The notes beneath the pieces were generated by a model. The model was not told the DNA's origin, did not search any database, and saw only the letters and a program-made list of their open reading frames with translations. Below, in pieces: positions 1 to 9,502 of a stretch of 49,721 nucleotides of DNA. Origin of the DNA: Alphaproteobacteria bacterium 41-28 (GTDB lineage Bacteria > Pseudomonadota > Alphaproteobacteria > UBA9655); the NCBI GenBank assembly GCA_001897795.1, contig MKUL01000056.1, positions 1 through 49,721 on the forward strand, read 5' to 3'. Position 1 is the stretch's first letter, and each line of letters starts with the position of its first letter. The position numbers and the translations under genes are program-made.

Positions 1-3
1 CAT
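1..3 (-). CDS. start codon of a gene leaving the window (partial)
   Basis: On the minus strand the first three bases read ATG, preceded by a strong Shine-Dalgarno sequence GGAGGTGA (positions 7-14) with a spacing of about six bases. This strongly suggests the 5' end of a minus-strand gene whose body lies outside the window. Nothing can be said about its product. Confidence 0.45.
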
Positions 4-128
4 AGCTCACCTCCATGACTTTATTATGCCACTCTTCTGCCTTTATGTCTATCTTTAGTTAGATGTCACTTTTTTAGAGTCTTGCTGCAAAAATACAGAT
101 TTAAACTCCAAATAGAGTACTCTGGGGG

Positions 129-916
129 TTATTCCGATTTCGAAGTTGTAGACTCAAGCCTCCTTCCAAAAATCTCATTCCGATACAACTCCTTAAGCCC
201 CAATGTCTTATAGAGAAGTGCCCCTTGATCAAAGGCCTCAAGACAAATCCAAGAATAGCCTAATTCTTTTGCAATTTTCATTCGGTAAAGAGCCATTGCT
301 GTTCCAAAACCTTTTCGCTGATAGGCAAATGCTGTTCCAAGATCATCCAGACGCGCCCCATATGGGCTCAAAGAAAGAGTTGCCGCAGAAACAGGAACAT
401 TAGCAAAATAAGAAACAAAATGCCTAAAATTGGCCTTCTTCTCTAAGGCCCATAAATGGGCTTCTTTATAAAGAAGAGCATCAACTTCTGTTGCCTGGAA
501 AGCTTCTTTTAAGGGAAGGATCCAGTCGGACAACTTTTCTTCACTAACTTCTCGAATGTCAAAATTTTTTAAGCTTTCTGAAGGAAGGGAATGTTCAAGA
601 GAAAAAGTTAGAACTGGATGGCTACCCATAAGTTCGTACCCCTCTTTTCAAGTGCTGCTTTCAAATCAGTTTGATCTCTAGAGGGGCTTATCATCCATCC
701 CCAGGACAAATGGAGGCCACCATAGAATTTCTCAACGTCCTGAATGATTATCTCTAGATCTCCATCTTTATCACCTGTTTGCATTGCAAAATTTAAATTG
801 GGGTCACTCATTCCAGGAGCAAAAGCTGTAATACCTTTCTTCTCATAAATCTCTTTGGATAAAGCCATAAGGAAATATTCTTGTGTTTTGTGAATGGATT
901 GAATCGGAATATTCAT
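129..916 (-). pseudogene. GNAT-family N-acetyltransferase, frameshifted
   Basis: Two overlapping minus-strand reading frames form one GNAT enzyme. The upstream frame (608-916) starts at an ATG preceded by GAGGA and carries the conserved N-terminal half ending HLSWGWMISPSRDQTDLKAAL. The downstream frame (129 to about 642) supplies the acetyl-CoA binding part with the motif QRKGFGTA and the C-terminal YKTLGL region. The frames meet at a CCCC run at 639-642 (GGGG on the coding strand). One extra G there would give EKRGYELMGS and a continuous protein of about 262 residues, the usual size for this two-part GNAT type. The gene is therefore either broken by a one-base deletion or affected by a sequencing error. 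The substrate cannot be told from sequence. A separate start at ATG 629 is unlikely, since the product would lack half the fold. Confidence 0.75.
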
Positions 917-1069
917 AAGAATCCTCAGAAAATTTGAAATTAACTTCGCCTTATACCCCGGCCTCAAGCTTAGTGAAAGAAAAAGATAAAAAGAATTCAC
1001 TAGCTATTTTAAGCATTACACTCTACATATAAGCTAGATCATTTATTCCTCTTATAGACTGGTAAATCC

Positions 1070-2335
1070 ATGACAACTTTTATTTCTTTTGGGCTCCCTT
1101 CTTTTCTTAATGAATCTCTTGAAAAAATGGGCATTACAATTCCAACTCCCATTCAGGGAAAATCAATTCCACCAGGACTTGAAGGATGTGACATTTTAGC
1201 TTCTGCTCAAACCGGAACGGGAAAAACAATTGCCTATCTTGTTCCCTTAATTACGAATTTGCTGAACACACCACGATCTACTGCCCTTATTCTTGCTCCG
1301 ACACGAGAGCTTGCTGCCCAAATTCAAACGACTGCGCGTGCTCTTCTTGGGAAAAAAATTGAAGTTGCCTTACTCATTGGTGGCGATTCAATGGGGAAGC
1401 AACTTTCTGCTCTAAAACGTCAACCTAGAGTCATCATTGGAACACCAGGGCGGATTACTGATCATCTTAAGAGACGAACCTTACGATTAGAAGAAACACG
1501 ATTTTTGGTACTTGATGAGACCGACCGCATGCTGGATATGGGATTTAGTGAAGCCTTGAAAAAAATTGTGCAACATCTGCCCAAAGAACGTCAAACGTTC
1601 ATGTTTTCAGCCACAATGCCCCCTACCATCAAAACTCTATCCTTAACGTACCTTACAAATCCTCAACATATTTCTGTGGGATCCACGAACGAACCCGCTT
1701 TAAAAATCAAACAAGAATCTCTTAAAACCTCAAATACGGAAAAGTTTCCTTGTCTTATAAAGGAATTGAATGAACGTGAAGGTTCGGTCATTATTTTTGT
1801 GAAAACAAAACATGGCGCAGACCGCCTGGCAGAAAAACTCTCCCAACAAAACCACCACGCTGCTGCCATTCATGGGGATTTAAAACAGAGAAAGCGAGAA
1901 GAGGTTCTCCGAAACTTTCTAAATTTAAAGAAACGCATCATGGTAGCAACAGACATTGCAGCTCGTGGAATTGATATTCCTCACATTAAACATGTTATAA
2001 ATTATGACCTTCCTCAATGTCCTGAAGATTACATTCACAGAATCGGCCGTACGGGACGCGCCGGGATGGAAGGCTCTGCCCTTTCCCTCATTTCTCCAGA
2101 AGATGGTCAGAAATGGAGACGAATTCACCAGCTCATCAACCCTGGGCAAGCTCAGCCTCATTCTATAGCTCCTGGTGGGCCACGCAAGAGAACAAAGAAA
2201 AGACCTTTCCAAAATCCTTCGGCACCAAAACAGGGACCATCAAGATACGCGAGTTCAAAAAATAAAGATTCGAAAAGAGGCACCTCCAAAAGAGGATTCT
2301 CAAAAAAAGGCTCCTCTCAGAGGGCATGGGCTTAG
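1070..2335 (+). CDS. rhlE: DEAD-box RNA helicase, RhlE type
   Basis: ATP-dependent RNA helicase of 421 residues, expected to remodel structured RNA or ribosome assembly intermediates in the cytoplasm. The two RecA-like domains show all family motifs in order: Walker A AQTGTGKT (residues 46-53), PTRELAAQ, TPGR, motif II, motif III SAT (about 180), HGDLKQRKRE, VATDIAARGIDI and HRIGRTGR (about 322-329). Motif II reads DETD (149-152) instead of DEAD, a rare variant; the Asp-Glu pair for Mg-ATP hydrolysis and the final Asp are kept. The C-terminal 60 residues are a Lys/Arg/Ser-rich basic tail typical of RhlE proteins and likely bind RNA non-specifically. It stands alone with no operon partner. The helicase call is firm; the RhlE subfamily call is based on overall pattern and tail. 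Confidence 0.9.
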   Translation: MTTFISFGLPSFLNESLEKMGITIPTPIQGKSIPPGLEGCDILASAQTGTGKTIAYLVPLITNLLNTPRSTALILAPTRELAAQIQTTARALLGKKIEVALLIGGDSMGKQLSALKRQPRVIIGTPGRITDHLKRRTLRLEETRFLVLDETDRMLDMGFSEALKKIVQHLPKERQTFMFSATMPPTIKTLSLTYLTNPQHISVGSTNEPALKIKQESLKTSNTEKFPCLIKELNEREGSVIIFVKTKHGADRLAEKLSQQNHHAAAIHGDLKQRKREEVLRNFLNLKKRIMVATDIAARGIDIPHIKHVINYDLPQCPEDYIHRIGRTGRAGMEGSALSLISPEDGQKWRRIHQLINPGQAQPHSIAPGGPRKRTKKRPFQNPSAPKQGPSRYASSKNKDSKRGTSKRGFSKKGSSQRAWA

Positions 2336-2526
2336 GTAGTTACGTTTATCAAAACAGATGTCATACCTTAGCAGAGAATAACAGCCACCGGCATTGTAAA
2401 GCGGGAGGCTGAACTTCCTTCTCATCAGAAGATATTCACTCTTTCAGTTAAAATTCATCAACTTCATCTTGAAAAATTATAAACCACGATTTCATATAAG
2501 TTATATTTATAATTATTGTAGTCTTT

Positions 2527-2999
2527 ATGCGTATTAGAAATTTTTTATTTATTTTATTTTTGTTTTTTCTACAACAACTGTAAAATCAGATAGTCTCTTC
2601 GATGATGATCGTAAACTGATTCTGGTCCATGTCTCGAATGTAATGGCAGAAAATAATACAAAAGTAGCGGATTCCCAGAAACGCATAACTCTTGATGGAG
2701 TTCGCTTCATTGAACCAGAAGAAAACAGCAGGCGATAACATCGTATCGAGTAACTTGGATTGGTATATAGATATACTTCTTCCACAATGCCTTTGCGGAG
2801 TGACTCAAGAAGTTGGCGAAAACAAAGCTATCATTGAACCTAATTTAGAAAGAGCAAAAATTCTTTATGAAAAACTTTATGAACTTGCAAATCCCATACA
2901 ACGAGCCAAGTTGGAAAAAATAATGCATCCTGCGTTAAAAAATCATCAGAAATGGAGGAAGAAGCTTCAGATAACTGGTGGGGAGAATCTATGTTTTAA
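2527..2999 (+). pseudogene. degraded gene for a small exported protein of unknown family
   Basis: An ATG at 2527 opens a clear signal peptide (MRIRNFLFILFLFF) that hits a stop at 2581. One extra T in the T-runs before it (2541-2546 or 2563-2568) would join it to the frame TTTVKSDSLFDDDRK, which reads to about 2737. A one-base change in the A-run near 2717 then joins RFIEPEE to TAGDNIVSSNLDWYIDILLPQC, which continues past 2940. A third change would end the protein at EEEASDNWWGESMF with tandem stops at 2997-3002. The reconstructed protein has about 157 residues, is Asn/Glu-rich and is exported. No family was recognised. Three separate lesions point to real gene decay. The later frame joins are less certain than the first. 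Confidence 0.5.
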
Positions 3000-3010
3000 T
3001 AATGAACTCA

Positions 3011-3036
3011 AGCCCAAGCGGCTCACCGCTTGGGCT
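3011..3036 (+). terminator. hairpin after the degraded gene
   Basis: A perfect 11-bp inverted repeat (AGCCCAAGCGG and CCGCTTGGGCT) has a 4-base loop. It lies just after the likely end of the degraded gene and is followed by a weak T-rich stretch (TCTAACTTTGATTCT). It is probably a terminator for the plus strand. The tail is poor, so it could also be a bidirectional barrier towards the convergent transporter gene. Confidence 0.5.
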
Positions 3037-3120
3037 TCTAACTTTGATTCTAAAGCCAGACTTTCCTATAGTCACAGGCTTAAAGCTTCACTCATTCCTC
3101 AATTGTAAGCTAAGATTCGT

Positions 3121-5148
3121 TTATCCTTTCCGAACAACCTTTGAAGCCACGCCATAAAACCAATAAATGACAGCCAAAATTACCAAAAGCCCTAGTACAT
3201 CTGTTGATCCCGCTAATGCCTCAGGAACGATTTTGAACACATTTGTGCTTTGATAAGCTACAAAGGGAATCGCAATTAAGATCCCGACAATGGCCTCTCC
3301 TGCAATAAGCCCAGAGGCAAAGAGAATTCCTCTCCGCTCAGTGGCTGCTTTCTCTTCAGCATTTCCCTTCGCTTTGCGAAGCGTTTTTTGAGAGATGGCT
3401 GAGAGGATCCCTCCAAAAAGTAAAGGCATAGTTACATCAAGCGGCATATACATACCTACTGCAACTGCAACAACTGGTAAACGCCACTTTGACTCAGCCT
3501 TTTTCAAGGCCTTATCAAATAATAAAACGACGATTCCAAGTAGAACACCCGTAATCACCATCGTCCAATCCATGGACTGGGTAAAGATAGCTTGGGTAAC
3601 GGCAGCCATCAAAGCTGCTTTTGGTGCGCTTAAGGCTTTTGCGGGATCCATTCCTTCACGGGGAAGAACATCACCAAATCCATACGCTTGAAACAAAACT
3701 TCGAAAATGGGGCCTACAATTACTGCGGACACCAAAACGCCGACAATAAGCATGAGCTGTTGCTTCCAGGGAGTTGCTCCGACAAGTTGTCCTGATTTCA
3801 GATCTTGAAGATTATCTCCAGCAACTGTTACAGCACATCCAATGATAGCCCCACCGAGGATGGTAATGCCACCTGCTCTTAGTGCTGCATCCGCATTGGT
3901 TATAAAATTTACCTGGGGACCAATGAGCAATAAAAGTGAGAGAGAGAGGATCAAGATACCCATAAGAATAATACCTGAAAATGGGCTACTAGAAGTCCCC
4001 AAAATACCACAAATATACGCTGCAATAGCACTTCCAAGAGCGCTCATGACAAACGCAAGAACTGCAACAACAATGCTAACCCCAATCACCATTGCCATAG
4101 AAAGGGGAATACCACTCTCCGCAATAATACTATTGAACAGTAGATAAATGGGTATAATAAGAAAGGCTGCACCAATGACCACATAGGTAATGGGAATATC
4201 AAACTCAGTCCGCAATATATTGGTTCTTCCTTCAGTTTTAATTTTCCGAACAGCTGCAATCGACGTCTTCATAGCCCGACGCAAAGGATCAATGAGCTCA
4301 ATAATCAACCATAGACCACCAAAAACGATCATCCCAACGCCAATAATGCGAATTTTAGAATCCCAAATACTCACGGCGGCTGAATAAGCATCCGTTGCCT
4401 CAGGAAGACCGAAAAATGCTCCAAATAGAGGGACCCCAATAAACCAAGCCAGAATTGCTCCCACAAAGGTAGAAAAAGCGACTTCAAGTCCAACAACATA
4501 ACCCGCCCCCACAAGTGCAAGTGAAAATCCCGCAGTCACACCAACTACTGTATTCCCAACCCGCCCCCAGATATTGATACTATCAGCAAGGATTTGAAGT
4601 CCGCTTTGACAAAATTTAATGATGGCAGCAGCAAACCCGGAGAAAAGGATACCTTTAGCTGCGGCTGCTTCGCCACCTGCCTTTAAAACTTCAGCTGTGG
4701 CTATACCTTCAGGAAATTTAAGGCCACTTTCAATAATCATGGCACGCCTTAAAGGAACGGACAGAAAAACGCCTAAAAGGCCACCAATGGCAGCAAGACT
4801 GACCATAATAGTATAGGGAAAAGAATGCCAATTTCCAATCATGACCATGGCAGGAACGGTAAAGGCTAAAGCACAAGCAATGACCTCTCCAGCAGAAGCG
4901 GTTGTTTGAACGATGTTATTTTCGAGAATATTCGATTTACGAAAGAGCTTCAAAACAGCAATTGAAATAACGGCCGCAGGTATACAAGCGGTAACGCTAA
5001 TTCCTACCTTTAATACAAGATAAGCATTTGATCCTGCCATGAGGATGGCCAATAAAATACCTAAAATAAAAGCCTTGAAAGTGATTTCCGGAAGACTTGT
5101 TGAAGCAGGTATATATGGTTCAACCCCTGATGCAGTTTTCTCTCTCAT
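3121..5148 (-). CDS. OPT-family oligopeptide transporter
   Basis: Inner-membrane secondary transporter of 675 residues belonging to the OPT/YSL superfamily; members import oligopeptides or metal-chelate peptides with protons. Nearly the entire sequence is hydrophobic helices, about 14-16 segments, with only short loops. The N-terminal region around residues 20-60 (TFKAFILGILLAILMAGSN, then KVGISVTACIPAAV) and the following TTASAGE and FPEGIATAEVL motifs are characteristic of the bacterial OPT group. Length matches that group (about 630-680). The start is an ATG at 5148 followed by a short polar leader before the first helix. It is monocistronic, with a 146-base gap to ruvX upstream. Peptide import would suit an organism living on host amino acids; the substrate itself is inference. 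Confidence 0.88.
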   Translation of the reverse strand: MREKTASGVEPYIPASTSLPEITFKAFILGILLAILMAGSNAYLVLKVGISVTACIPAAVISIAVLKLFRKSNILENNIVQTTASAGEVIACALAFTVPAMVMIGNWHSFPYTIMVSLAAIGGLLGVFLSVPLRRAMIIESGLKFPEGIATAEVLKAGGEAAAAKGILFSGFAAAIIKFCQSGLQILADSINIWGRVGNTVVGVTAGFSLALVGAGYVVGLEVAFSTFVGAILAWFIGVPLFGAFFGLPEATDAYSAAVSIWDSKIRIIGVGMIVFGGLWLIIELIDPLRRAMKTSIAAVRKIKTEGRTNILRTEFDIPITYVVIGAAFLIIPIYLLFNSIIAESGIPLSMAMVIGVSIVVAVLAFVMSALGSAIAAYICGILGTSSSPFSGIILMGILILSLSLLLLIGPQVNFITNADAALRAGGITILGGAIIGCAVTVAGDNLQDLKSGQLVGATPWKQQLMLIVGVLVSAVIVGPIFEVLFQAYGFGDVLPREGMDPAKALSAPKAALMAAVTQAIFTQSMDWTMVITGVLLGIVVLLFDKALKKAESKWRLPVVAVAVGMYMPLDVTMPLLFGGILSAISQKTLRKAKGNAEEKAATERRGILFASGLIAGEAIVGILIAIPFVAYQSTNVFKIVPEALAGSTDVLGLLVILAVIYWFYGVASKVVRKG

Positions 5149-5294
5149 AACGTCTCCTTAAATTGGACCAAAAAAAAAGGGTAAAATCTCAACAAAAAAT
5201 TTTTACATAATGAATGGGGCTATGCAAGCAAAAGATGTGTCTATTCTCTTGCAACAGAACCAAAAAATGCACCGGACACAAAGATTGGAAGAGT

Positions 5295-5774
5295 TTATAC
5301 ACTTTGCTGAATACGTCCAAAAGCATCTAAGAAACCTTGAAGAATATATGATGCGGCCACTTTATCAATAACCTTGCCCCTTTTAGTGCGAGAAAGATCT
5401 GCTTCCAGAAGAGTACGCGTAACGGCTATGGTTGAAAGCCGCTCATCCCATAAACAAACCGGAAGATCGTGCAAAGATAAAAGATTAGCGACAAACTGAC
5501 GGGTTGACTGACATCGTGGACCTTCACTTCCATTCATATTCAGAGGCAATCCAACGACAACTCCAACGATGCGGTACTCAATGATGGTTTTCAAGAGAAT
5601 CTCCGAATCCCTTTTCCATTGTGTTCGTTGAATGACCTGAAAAGGCGTAGAAATCTGTCTGTTTGTATCTGAAAGAGCTAAGCCAATCGTTTTTTCTCCT
5701 ACATCACACCCTAAAAATCGTCCTCCCTTTTCAAAGGGAAAGTGAGAAAAATTTTCAAAAGTTAAAAGAGTCAT
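5295..5774 (-). CDS. ruvX: RuvX/YqgF Holliday-junction resolvase-like protein
   Basis: RNase H-fold nuclease of 159 residues, linked in bacteria to Holliday junction resolution and to 16S rRNA 5' maturation. The family's acidic motifs are present: GCDVGEKTIGLALSD near the N-terminus, VGLPLNMNG with the SEGPRCQ segment mid-protein, DERLST, and the C-terminal DKVAASYILQGFLD. The N-terminus has about 20 residues before the first strand, a little longer than usual. The ATG at 5774 lacks an obvious ribosome binding site, so the start is tentative. Upstream and divergent lies a small conserved gene whose mRNA leader overlaps this start region. Confidence 0.9.
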   Translation of the reverse strand: MTLLTFENFSHFPFEKGGRFLGCDVGEKTIGLALSDTNRQISTPFQVIQRTQWKRDSEILLKTIIEYRIVGVVVGLPLNMNGSEGPRCQSTRQFVANLLSLHDLPVCLWDERLSTIAVTRTLLEADLSRTKRGKVIDKVAASYILQGFLDAFGRIQQSV

Positions 5775-5844
5775 GTTCGTTTATCTTTTTTTAACGCTTC
5801 AAGAGGTAAGATCTTATCAAGAATTATATTCAGGGAGAGAACTC

Positions 5845-6078
5845 ATGACCTTATCGAGACAATCCGTTGAAATCCTTTTGGATCTTATCGAAATTAAAGT
5901 CAGTGCACTTCAAATCCAAGATCGTGATGATGCGCGGGAGCTTAACAAACTTAGAAAGTGTCGGCAAGAGCTGCTTTCAGAACAGAATACAATTAAGGCT
6001 ATGAAAAAGGAAAAACACATAAATCCAGCACCATATCAGGAAAAGTCCCTTCAAAAGAATTCTTATTCTAGGTGTTAG
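5845..6078 (+). CDS. small conserved alphaproteobacterial protein
   Basis: A 77-residue, helical, charged protein beginning MTLSRQSVEILLDLIEIKVS. The start at 5845 is chosen over an upstream in-frame ATG at 5773 because GGGAGAG precedes it at good spacing and the upstream extension would overlap the divergent ruvX start. The pattern SRxSVEILLDLIEIKxS followed by DRDDARELNKLRKCRQEL resembles a short uncharacterised alphaproteobacterial family; I recall this pattern but cannot confirm it here. No signal peptide or membrane segment is seen. The function is unknown. The C-terminus runs into an 8-bp tandem repeat, so the last residues may be recently altered. Confidence 0.6.
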   Translation: MTLSRQSVEILLDLIEIKVSALQIQDRDDARELNKLRKCRQELLSEQNTIKAMKKEKHINPAPYQEKSLQKNSYSRC

Positions 6079-6104
6079 GGTGTTAGGGCGCTAGGGCGTT
6101 AGAT
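6073..6104. repeat. 8-bp tandem repeat, four units
   Basis: Units TGTTAGGG, TGTTAGGG, CGCTAGGG and CGTTAGAT lie back to back. The array covers the stop codon of the small plus-strand gene and reaches the 3' end of lptD, so slippage here would change both C-termini. Confidence 0.7.
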
Positions 6105-8409
6105 CCTTAGCTGCTCTCTCCCCAAATAACCCCTGATCTATGTTAAATGGTTGATTAAATTCCCCAATATTTTTAAGGAACAAGGTTACAACTGCAATCG
6201 TCGCTGGCCGCAAATCTCTATCTTTATAGTATTGACGCTTAATGGTAAGACCCAAGGCGAAACAATCATCACGATAGATGATACCTGCCCCACGTTCAAG
6301 AGGCCCTCCCCCCACTTCTTTATCCGACCCTCGTACTCTTTTCTTTTTATTTAAATCTTGTCTCAATATACCTACCAGAGTCCAATATTTTGTGATTTTT
6401 GATGAGAGATTTAGGGTAATTTGATTAAAATTACGTTTATCTGGGGTACCTGCGTGTTTACTAATAAACACGTAATCTCCCGAAAGCTTAGCAATATCCG
6501 GACCAATAGACCCACCGACTTCAGAGACTCGAGGACTCAATGATTTTTGATCTAAGCGGAACCGATAATTGAGTGTAAGCCAACTAAAAGGACTTGCCTC
6601 AATTCGCCCTACATAATCTGATGGACGACGGCCAAAACCTTGGGATTTATCATGACGTTTTGGTTTTGATAATGAGTAACTTTGACCTAAAAAGACTTCC
6701 ACGTCTCCAAAGAGGTCTCCTGTTGTAAGAAGTTCACCTCCGTAAACAGCGCGGCTCCCCGTATCGATGAGATCATACCCAGGGAAACGGTCTCTACTAA
6801 AAAGGTTAGCGTCATTAAATGAAAAGTCTGTACTATCTTCATCAGGAATACGACGAGATTTTACCCCTATAGGCGTATCAGGTGCTGCGATCATTTGTCC
6901 AACAGGTTGTAAGACAACACTTTGATTGCAAAAAGAATTGATAAAGGGCCACCGCCAATTGAGCCCTGTTTGAGGAAAAAAGCGTGCTCCTCCCCTCTTC
7001 TTTATAAAGTGCCGCCTCTCTTCGCCAAAGTGCACCATTCTCTCAGCTTTCTCCTTCTCTCTCAAATCATGATCTTGCCTAGAGTGTTGCACGCTATACA
7101 GATCTCCTCGCGTTGAAGCAAAAACTGTGAAAACTTGGCCAAAGTTAGCAACCCAAGGGCGTTGCCATCCCATTTCTCCAATTCCTCGCTGATAGTTAAT
7201 ACCACTCTTCCGATAGAGATTCAAAAGATTACCATTAAAGTTAAAGCGTCCTCCCCAAGGATCGACAGCTGAAAAAGCATTATATTCTAGATAAGGAAGA
7301 GGTGACGATATATGCTTTTGCTTATCATTATTTCGAAGTCCTTGAAAATGATAAACTTTAGCTGCCGCATAATCCCGTTGATTTAAAAATCCCTCTAAAA
7401 TTCCTTTGGAGGTTAATTTGGGTTCGTTCTTCCAACCAGAGTACCCATATTTACGGAAAAAAGTTTTATCACTAACGACGCCCCCGCTGATATTTGTGCG
7501 CCAGATACTGTTAAAATTAAATTTTGCACTGCCCAAAAAGTAACCCCTTGTCTTGGGGATTTTAAAATCCTGCTTTTTCTCTGCCTTTTTATCCTTATGA
7601 GATTTCTTATAATCCGTTATACCACCATCTAGCTTCAACACCCCATTTCCAAAAGCTTGTCGATATTGCCCTTCGAATAAAGGATTCTTCTGTGTAAAGA
7701 AGGTAGGAGATAAGGTCATGTCAATGTCTTTAGACAAAGCAAGATAGTAAGGGACTTCTAAACTTGCACCAAGAGTCGAGTTATAATTTGGCTGAGGAAT
7801 TAAAAAGCCGCTTCTGCGCTCCAAGGGCTGCGTTGCGTAAGGCGTATACAACACTGGAAAATCTAGAATGCGCATTTGAGCATCTGTAAAATAGATATTC
7901 TTGTTGACATCATCCTTAACAGCACGACGTGCGTTAATTTGCCAGGTTGGAGGCTTGTCTCCGCAGAACTCACAGGGGGTATAAACCACTTGATCAAGTT
8001 CTTCGCAATCTTCAAACTTACGACCCTCGAGGGCTGCAATTTTAGAATTATCTTCCATAAGGGTCCGCAACTGAAGAACGATCCCTTTCTTCATGTCTCC
8101 CGTTAGCTCTACATATTCAGCAAAGTTGATATCTCCATCGGCTTGGCGAAGTCGTACATTCCCAGAGGCTGTGACAATGTCTGTATTTTCATTATAGGTC
8201 ACATAGTCAGCTTCTAAGACGCTCCCTTCATGCTCGAATTCTACATTACCTTTCAAAATTAAAATTCCCAATTCACGGTCATACGTTTGGCCATCAGCAT
8301 AATATAATGCAGGCTTATTTCCATCGGACTTCCCAATTTTCTGTCCATAAAGGGGAGATAACCAAACATAAGTTAGGAGAATATATTTTATTATTTGTTT
8401 TAAGTTCAT
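6091..8409 (-). CDS. lptD: LPS-assembly protein LptD
   Basis: Outer-membrane beta-barrel that inserts lipopolysaccharide into the outer leaflet at the end of the Lpt bridge. The product has 772 residues from the ATG at 8409, which begins a signal peptide (MNLKQIIKYILLTYVWLSPLYG). An upstream in-frame ATG at 8484 would lie inside lptG and is rejected. The N-terminal OstA/LptA-like domain (residues about 30-150) shows repeats such as GILILKGNVEFEHEGSVLEA and ASGNVRLRQ. The rest is a barrel rich in aromatic-ended strands. A Cys-containing stretch (DCEELDQVVYTPCEFC, about residues 145-160) is typical of alphaproteobacterial LptD. It is the last gene of lptF-lptG-lptD, one base after the lptG stop, so it is almost certainly co-transcribed and translationally coupled. 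Confidence 0.93.
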   Translation of the reverse strand: MNLKQIIKYILLTYVWLSPLYGQKIGKSDGNKPALYYADGQTYDRELGILILKGNVEFEHEGSVLEADYVTYNENTDIVTASGNVRLRQADGDINFAEYVELTGDMKKGIVLQLRTLMEDNSKIAALEGRKFEDCEELDQVVYTPCEFCGDKPPTWQINARRAVKDDVNKNIYFTDAQMRILDFPVLYTPYATQPLERRSGFLIPQPNYNSTLGASLEVPYYLALSKDIDMTLSPTFFTQKNPLFEGQYRQAFGNGVLKLDGGITDYKKSHKDKKAEKKQDFKIPKTRGYFLGSAKFNFNSIWRTNISGGVVSDKTFFRKYGYSGWKNEPKLTSKGILEGFLNQRDYAAAKVYHFQGLRNNDKQKHISSPLPYLEYNAFSAVDPWGGRFNFNGNLLNLYRKSGINYQRGIGEMGWQRPWVANFGQVFTVFASTRGDLYSVQHSRQDHDLREKEKAERMVHFGEERRHFIKKRGGARFFPQTGLNWRWPFINSFCNQSVVLQPVGQMIAAPDTPIGVKSRRIPDEDSTDFSFNDANLFSRDRFPGYDLIDTGSRAVYGGELLTTGDLFGDVEVFLGQSYSLSKPKRHDKSQGFGRRPSDYVGRIEASPFSWLTLNYRFRLDQKSLSPRVSEVGGSIGPDIAKLSGDYVFISKHAGTPDKRNFNQITLNLSSKITKYWTLVGILRQDLNKKKRVRGSDKEVGGGPLERGAGIIYRDDCFALGLTIKRQYYKDRDLRPATIAVVTLFLKNIGEFNQPFNIDQGLFGERAAKDLTP

Positions 8410-8410
8410 T

Positions 8411-9502
8411 TTAACCGTCTTCTTGGTCAAACACGATAACAGCACCCACCATAGCTGTAACAATAGGGGGAAGCCAAGCGGCAATCAAAGGAGGCAACCC
8501 GCCTGCAGATCCTAAAGCTAAGGTCATATCTTTGAAAAAATAGAGGAAAAATCCGACGATCAGACCAATTAAAACCATTAAAATGGTCTTCCCTTGACGT
8601 TGAGGGCGACAGGCAAAAGCTGCAGCCAGCAATACCATCGCCCCAACCCAAAAAGCACTTGCAAACATAGAATGCCAATACATCTTTTGTTTGAGGCTGT
8701 TAAGACCTGAAGCCTCTAACAAATCAATATAAGAAGATAACTTCCAAAAAGAGAAGCTCCCACGATTTACTCTCATGTTTTCAATTTTTTTCTGATCTAA
8801 AGATGTTTCAATAAATTTTTGTGAAAAAGGTTCAGCCGGTTTTCCAACATGCACATCCCACCCATTCCTTAGTTCTAACCGATTTCCTTGAATTTGCGCA
8901 GACTGTGCATCAATTCGTTCAACAAACTCATTTTCAGGAGACGATATAATAATATTGATATTTTGAAATTCCAATTTTTTTAAATCGATTTTATCTGCTC
9001 TATAAATAGCTTGATTGGGCCCCACCCTTTCAGATAACCATAGTCCTGTCGAAGAAACCTTCACATCTTCCTTACCTTTTGAAAAATAACGTTTCTCTAA
9101 CTTTTCATAGCGTGCATGCATGGCGCTAGAAAGAGGATTAAAGACAGTTAAGTCAACAAGCCCAATACAAAGTGCTGTTAAGCTAATTGGCAAAATCAGT
9201 CGCCATAGAGAAATGCCAGTTGAACGGAAGATTACAAGCTCATTCGTCCGGTTCATCCGCCAGAAAACAAAAAGGGCCGCGATAAATACCAGAAACGGAA
9301 GAACTTGCTCGAGATAATATGGAGCATGAAGGAAAACCATGTTTAACATCAGGGATAGGCTAACTTCTTTAGAACCCACACGTCTTTGAAGATCAGCATA
9401 GTCAAAGAGAACAATTATCGTAAGCAAGCACAATAAGGCGATTCCAAAGCTAATGAGAAAGGACCGACTAGCATAACGGGAGAGCAGGCTAAAAACACTC
9501 AT
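8411..9502 (-). CDS. lptG: LPS export ABC transporter permease LptG
   Basis: Inner-membrane permease of the LptB2FG transporter that extracts LPS from the membrane and feeds the periplasmic bridge. The 363-residue product has the family layout: two or three N-terminal helices, a periplasmic beta-jellyroll domain (about residues 125-260) and three C-terminal helices (HSMFASAFWVGAMVLLAAAF, then TILMVLIGLIVGFFLYFFKD). The start is taken at 9502, because there the ATG overlaps the lptF stop as ATGA, the usual coupling for this pair. An ATG 12 bases upstream is possible. The conserved loop EGRMNRTNELVIFRSTG-like segment (RMNRTNELVIFRSTGIS) that contacts LptB is clear. Confidence 0.93.
   Translation of the reverse strand: MSVFSLLSRYASRSFLISFGIALLCLLTIIVLFDYADLQRRVGSKEVSLSLMLNMVFLHAPYYLEQVLPFLVFIAALFVFWRMNRTNELVIFRSTGISLWRLILPISLTALCIGLVDLTVFNPLSSAMHARYEKLEKRYFSKGKEDVKVSSTGLWLSERVGPNQAIYRADKIDLKKLEFQNINIIISSPENEFVERIDAQSAQIQGNRLELRNGWDVHVGKPAEPFSQKFIETSLDQKKIENMRVNRGSFSFWKLSSYIDLLEASGLNSLKQKMYWHSMFASAFWVGAMVLLAAAFACRPQRQGKTILMVLIGLIVGFFLYFFKDMTLALGSAGGLPPLIAAWLPPIVTAMVGAVIVFDQEDG

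Noticed and set aside
2549..2785. Minus-strand frame of 78 residues
   Set aside because: It overlaps the plus-strand exported-protein remnant, which has a signal peptide and coding character; the minus frame looks like a shadow.
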